A stretch of DNA of 64,000 nucleotides, taken from positions 26,239,349 to 26,303,348 of the forward strand of contig OZ038399.1 of the NCBI GenBank assembly GCA_964036045.1, read 5' to 3'. The notes beneath the pieces were generated by a model. The model saw nothing but the letters and a program-made list of their open reading frames with translations. It was not told where the DNA came from and did not search any database. Of the stretch, positions 58,206 through 64,000 are shown piece by piece; positions within the stretch are counted from its first letter, which is position 1, and each line of letters begins with the position of its first letter. A program made the translations under genes and the position numbers. Source of the stretch: Eutreptiella sp. 'Long Island Sound 2002'. Taxonomy: Eukaryota > Euglenozoa > Euglenophyceae > Eutreptiales > Eutreptiaceae.

Positions 58206-61129
58206 TTTCATAGCAATACGAGGCCGGACATTGCCCCAATCAGACCATGTGAAGAGGTGGTTGGGTGGTGTTGCAAAAGTCAAATAGCTGCTGGAGAGGC
58301 ACCCTGAGGTCAATTGCAGAGCGCAAGCAGCGTTTAGATTTACTGGAAGGATGGGATAGCTCTAAGGGGATGGGAGGAAGACGTATCAACAAAGGGAACC
58401 AGGAGCCAGTTTGGATGAGCAGTATTGGTCTGTCAAGAGGGCTTCCAAAGCCTGCTTGACAACCTTTACTGCTTACTACGGCTACCGTCTGTACAATGGG
58501 GAGTATGGTGAGCAGGCACTGCAGTTGCGAAGCGCTATGTGAGGAAAATATGACAACGGGCAGCACAGAGCCACAATATTCATTTGTCTCAACAGGGACA
58601 ACCCCGACATGCAGCCAATGATGCTTGCAGAGCCCTGTGATGTTGATGCCACATTAGTAGTGGTATGGTCGGGCTGGTGCGTCTTCCTACAAGGAACTGC
58701 CCAAAAACCGTTTTTCGTCCCACAATGCTTATTGTTTGCCCATTTAGTACAAGCTAGCTGCATTGTAACTGCCGGCAGTGTCGATACCACCTGCGGGGCT
58801 CGTCTTGATGACCCAGCCCGCCTAAATACTTGATTCCGTCCACTACGAGGGAGGGAACAAGGGAGGGAAGGAGGAGGACAACTGGGCCCAGCCTGCGGGC
58901 TACCACTGTGGCAGAAACTTCCCGTTTGGCTCAGAATACTCTTTGCCACCAGCAGCTGCAATGTGGCAGGATGAAATGACTCATCCGACAAAGTGGGACA
59001 CGGGGGCCAATGGAGGCCCAAGGCTGAGATATAGATGCGTCCTGGAGGCAAACTGAGACACCAGGAATGCGCATCGGGACCCTTACGTCGGGCATCCTGA
59101 GATGGTGAGGTTGGAAATGAATGGGCTTCGGACCAAGCAAAGACGCAGAAACTTCTCACGCATCACCGCTGTTGACCTCTTCTTTGTTGGACATTCGCAA
59201 CCGGTGGTGGGGACAGTAGACGGTTCTTGTATCTGAATGGCGCCAGGCGGGAAGGAGCACCGACAACCCTGGGATCGTCAGGGTGGTGGAGGCCCTGACG
59301 ACCGCGACATGGAGGGGAAAGGTGGCTGACAGGTGCACCAAGTATCGAGATTGATGTTTCTATCCAAAGTCAGCCCCACCCCACTTGCGTAAGAAAGGCA
59401 CGGCAAAAGATGGCCAGACGGGGATCCGGTGCTCGCGCTTACACATGGCCCACAGGTGGTCAAGGAACTCTAGGCCCCATTACGACAACATTGGCTGCAA
59501 GTTGCATCAACACAAACAGAAATGCATCGCAGTCTCAAGCGGAATCTTGTTTTGAGCAGAAACGACTCAGCAGCATTGCCCAGTCCTTCTTCCCCACAAT
59601 GGGCTCACAGCAGGCTGTGTTGTAAGAGGAGGAGGGGGGTACTTTGGCCATGAGATCCACCGACCCCAAAAAAAAATTCTTGGCCCACTTTTGGGGTTTG
59701 GAGAGAATCACATTTGACTTAGCGGCCCCTCGCGGGACCCACCAAGACCCAGGCTTGGGGGGGGGTGGACTTTTAGTGTGACGGCCACCACAATCCGTCC
59801 GTCCCCCATGGCCCTCCAACCAATTTGTAACAGCAAGAAACTGCGTCCCAACCGTTCATCCATCCGCTGGTAAACGCTTTTGCAACCACCCTCAAAGTCC
59901 CCCCTTTCTTCCCTCCCCCTCGAGCGCATCCCTGCCCAAACCCCCGTCCCTGATAAAGTACTTCCTTACAAACACTGCCTGGCTCACAGGCATGTCCGCT
60001 TGCATTCTTGACCACAAAAAACGGGGGCAGAAAGACGAAGGTCAGACGGGGTAGCCGAGCTGCGACAAGGCGTCCGAGGGCAAGAGGGGAGGGGAGGGAG
60101 GAAGCCACAGCTTGTTGATGTGGGAACAAGGGCTGCACAATGGGGTCCTGCGGCATGTGGAGGCCACTCTTTCCTTGATGTGGGCTCCTCACCCCCCTAA
60201 ACGGACGAAGCCAAGCCACAAACGTCGATCTGGCGTGAGCCCAACATTTTGTGTGCCTTCCCGCACGAACGCTTCTGTCCAGGCACACCGGTGGGGAAAG
60301 CCATTCCTTCACCGTGGCGTGGGTCACCTCGCGACGCGCGCTCCAATTCGGGGGTCTGGTTGCCCACTTTAGGCGGCACATGCGAGACACTGTCGGAAGA
60401 CGGAATACAACAGCCATGACAGCCTGTTGGTCAGAAACTGCCTGGTGGCTGCGGGAGCAGACAGGGAGAAGAGGTTTGCTGTGGTTGCCATTTTTGCCAT
60501 CATCATCTTGGGTTGCGCAGTAACGTGCAAAAAGTCAAGCGGAGGACGAAGAGGAGACCCACGACTGCAGTGACTATATATGAATAAAAAAAAAAGGGTT
60601 TTTGTCAGATGACAGTGGGGCATCAAATCAACAAAACCGTCTTCAACCCAAGGGGCTGGAACAAAGGGTATCGCGCAAAACAGCGGGCACACCACCATCG
60701 CCCTTTCGCATACCATATCACAGAAAAGCTGTCGACCGCTTTCGACCAATGGATAACCGCATTTGCTTGACGACGACCTGCTGGCCTTGGTTCAACCAAC
60801 CGTCGTCCATCAACCGCTAACCGCCCTATCCAGGCCCACAGACTTTCCAAAACACAAAAAGACTCCTGTTCCCTTAAGAAGAGCGTGGGCGAGGGGCTGA
60901 GGGATAGAGCACTGCCAGACCCTTGGACCCCGCCCAGCGACATCAGCATTCTGAGGGGACGTCTGCTTGACGCCTCTGGCCCCTCGCCCCCGTGTGAGTC
61001 CTGGTTCTCGAAAACCAAAAAGAAAATGGGACGGACAGACCAGGCACGCCCTGCCATTGGGCGCGGGGGGGCGGCTACAGATAACATCCCCAGTAACCCT
61101 CACACGCGGAGGTGCGACGGCACAGACGG

Positions 61130-61530
61130 AGGTCTCCAAGCTCGAGGAGCCGAGGGTCTGGCTGCTTGAGCAAGGGCAGTTTCCGCGACTGGTGCATCCT
61201 GTGAAGGGTTGACAGGGGTCCGCGAGGGGGTAGCGAGTCGCGCGGGGGCGCGCACGGCATTCGAAGGCTTTTGCGTGAGGTTAGAATGTCCTGAGACCGT
61301 CGGAGATGGCATGCTTTGTGAGGGTTGCACGCCAAGTTTGACGGCCGGGTCGAAACAGATTGCGGAAGGACCGCTGTTGCCTGCGATGAAGGGGACGGGT
61401 TCCATGCGGCTCAACACCGCGCCTTGTGAGTAGCTCACGCTCTCCGCCACGGCAATGCTGACATCCACACCAGCCACGATCCCAGCAAGCGCTGGATTGA
61501 CGGCGGCTATGACCCCTGTGACATGACCGA
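61130..61530 (-). CDS. Possible exon, unrecognised
   Basis: This minus-strand frame has protein-like composition after a plausible acceptor (GTCATGTCACAG near 61525). It reads ALAGIVAGVDVSIAVAESVS and then MEPVPFIAGNSGPSAICFD, followed by a Pro/Ser/Ala-rich end. The first part could be a hydrophobic segment. I found no partner exons and no family. Confidence 0.25.
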
Positions 61531-63555
61531 AGCACAAGCGCATGCCCATGGTTGGGCCCACTGAAGCTGGCGCCCCCAGCACACATGGGGGGTGCGCGGT
61601 GTGTTCCTTGCCAAGCCTCCGACCACAAAGAATACTGCTCGACCAACCACCAGAAAAGGCATGCACGCACACATGTGCATTATCCCCCTCCACTTCCCCT
61701 GCCCAAGCCCAGGCCAGATGAAGGAAAACTACAGAAGCTCGGAGTGGGAATAGACAAGGTTGAGCATGCGTTGCGGTGCAGCACATGTAGTAGGCAAAAA
61801 AAAAAAATCACCAGTGCAAACCCTGCCCAAAAGAAAGAGATGCAAACAAGCATTGAATCCATTGAACGCCCGTTGAACATCCATTGAATATTCATGCACA
61901 TGTACATCGCAGCGCCGGTGCTCTCCATTGTCAGGGACCCAGAGCTCGACCAGGCACACAACACTCGTCCAGGAGACGGCAAAGTCCAGGAGTGAAACGG
62001 AACTCATTCGTTACTGCACGGCAGTGGACCACCACTCTTGGGACACCGAATGCTTTACAGTGGCAACACCAAACATGCCCCAGGGTGCACCAACCCTTTT
62101 AGACATGAATTGACCACTCCTGCAGCCTTCAACACACAAGCAATCCGTGCCTTCTGATCATTTCAACTGCAGAAACTGTGATCAGGAAAACTGTAGAAGC
62201 CCGGGTTGCGGGGCATGTGCATGCACACACGCACATACAACACACACACATACACCCGCAAATAATTGCAAAAAGCAAAAGACATGAAGCTTAACGGGGG
62301 CTGTGCACGGACAGCAACAGGTGCTGTTGTCATGCACTGGCAACCTGCAAGGGCATGCATGTGCACACAAGGGCGTCCTTGACACATCTGTAAGGACAAC
62401 CAACCACATCCTCAAAGATTATCTGCCGCATTGGATGGGCTGGCCGATGAAGGTGTCAATTGGCAGGGCACTAGATGCGTGGGGATTTTTATTACTATTT
62501 TTATTTTCATTTTTGCTCAGAAGAGGAGGACATTTTGCTAACACCGGAATCTGCCCCACCTGTGCAGCTTAGTGAGGACGAAGTTGGGAACATGGCAGTG
62601 AAACCTGTATAGGAACCCGAGCTGCATTATCTTGTGTGGCACTCCAGGTTTCGCCCTGCCTTGGTTGCTTACGAGAGTGCATTGCGGCGTGATGGTTGGG
62701 CTACATAGCAATCATTGAGCTTGCTGACTCGTGAGAACATGGCCCGCCTCAACATCGTACCGGGGCATCATCGCTTGCTAGTCATGGGCTCAAAACTTGT
62801 TTGACTCAATTTGATGGGTAAATGAGCCCAAGTGGCAGTGACAAGGCTGGATGGGTTCTAGAGGCCGCTGGCTCACCTGCATCTGTGGGAGGATATCTGG
62901 AGTCAAGGCTCCTGTTAGGGGACAATGTGTTAGCGCGGTGGGTCCCGTCGCATGTGGGGCTCCATAGTGGGGTGGACGGTTGGGCGGTAAGGGGGTGTGG
63001 ACACCTTGAAAGACGCAAATTTTGTGATGCTTGGCCTGATGGGGCACCACTAGTGTAACATTGGCCCAGAATTGACTGGGCTGTCCTTTCTTTGTAGCGT
63101 TACCCTTACACACAGATACCACAAGCATCAATTTTTTCATCAAAGCATGGTACCCTAAGTATATCGAAGGTGGTGGCCACTGAATTGCCATAGCAAGCCT
63201 AGCCTAGCCGTCTGCGGCCATACACGTATGGCCAAAACCCACCTTCACTAGTTGTGTGCCTGTCGTGCTCAAGATTTGACGCACACATGAGCATGTGTGG
63301 TTGTGGTTGTACACCCCCTGTAGTTGTGCACAAGTTGCTGCATGTTACTCATGTGGACGTTGAGCTTGCACACAAATGTAGCTCTGTGTGTGCTAGTTCA
63401 CTTAAGGGGAACCGGTCAACAAAAAAAAAAGTATGTATGGCTGCGTATAGCTACACTAGAGAGTTGTGTATAGCTATGTACGGCTAGGGTCAATGCCTAT
63501 ATACAACTGCAACCACAGGTATGGGCGCGTTCTCTCAGCGTGCTAGAGCGTTCTT

Positions 63556-63591
<36 letters not shown>

Positions 63592-64000
63592 ACACACACA
63601 CTATAGACGCAACAAACACACTTGTGCAGGAACCAAACGATAAGACCACACAAACACACACACACACACACAGTCACTCACTCACTCACTCACTCACTCA
63701 CTCACAAACGTTGAGGACCGTGAAAACAAAACAAGAGCACAAAAATGTCCCTTAACCAGTTCGCAGAAGAAGGGCTCCCCCCCCCCTCTAACCCCACGGA
63801 GCTAATTCATCCACAGTTTGCCTAGGATTGTCAGGTGCAACCACCCACACACACAGCCCCAGATCAGGGGCAGACTGAAGAGACAGCTATCCCCCCCACG
63901 CCCCTTTTTTGCAATTCCCATGCTGGCGGGCGGCGGTTCCCCCACACTGACAAGATAACATGGCCAAAATGGCCAAACCTGACGGTTCCCTTGCCCTTCC
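61531..64000. other. Terminal intergenic stretch with microsatellites
   Basis: No gene supported. It contains short CA tracts near 62225-62255. Confidence 0.5.
63557..63705. repeat. (CA)n and (CACT)n microsatellites
   Basis: There is a CA run at about 63557-63590, another at about 63652-63672, and then about eight CACT units (about 63673-63704). Confidence 0.95.

Larger units (their letters stand above)
55802..61100. other. Long intergenic stretch, no gene supported
   Basis: ORFs of up to 225 codons are present but overlap on both strands and lack motifs. It contains four GC-rich GCGCGGTGC clusters (56945-57660), a run of related 30-35-bp units near 58070-58205, and C or A homopolymers. The first part should hold the promoter of the mucin-like gene. 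Confidence 0.45.

Noticed and set aside
1-64000. tRNA, rRNA genes and CRISPR arrays
   Set aside because: No cloverleaf or rRNA core sequence was recognised by eye, and none of the repeats has the regular repeat-spacer form of CRISPR. A tRNAscan and Rfam search would be decisive.

Overview
Kind of organism: this is eukaryotic nuclear DNA, probably from a protist or alga; I cannot name the lineage. Genes are split by GT-AG introns of about 0.3 to 2.1 kb, coding density is low, and microsatellites, minisatellites and very long G or C runs (9 to 21 bases) are everywhere. I see no bacterial operons and no convincing rRNA or tRNA genes. Every gene I could build by joining exons lies on the minus strand. 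Layout, left to right: bases 1-16930 are mainly a degenerate dimeric satellite of about 105 bp, broken by two non-satellite islands (about 4000-5280 and 14040-15060) and by a 2767-bp LTR retrotransposon (6877-9643). That element has two 343-bp LTRs, a Gag-like zinc-knuckle ORF and a frame-broken reverse-transcriptase-like region. The first 4 kb of satellite is repeated almost exactly about 9.67 kb downstream, and both copies carry a nested 785-bp tandem duplication. Bases 16930-28900 hold an unrecognised small gene (17765-18979), a decayed RNase H-like fragment (about 21370-21740), several doubtful ORFs and simple repeats. The gene-bearing part follows, with three multi-exon genes in a head-to-tail minus-strand series. 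The first to be met is a tandem-domain universal stress protein (exons at 28897-33720). Next is a leucine-rich-repeat plus EF-hand-like protein (38100-47271; the link between its halves is less sure). Last is a secreted or membrane mucin-like protein (about 50368-55801), with signal peptide, Cys-rich domain, Thr/Pro/Ser repeats of 52 residues, a transmembrane helix and a short tail. Bases 55800-64000 are mostly intergenic, with GC-rich repeat clusters, one possible minus-strand exon near 61.1-61.5 kb and terminal microsatellites. How things fit together: exon junction phases agree within each model, which is the main evidence for them. Nothing links the three genes into one pathway; a stress or nucleotide-binding protein, a calcium/LRR protein and a surface mucin are simply neighbours. 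A recurring oddity is that three separate coding regions lose frame at a G homopolymer.
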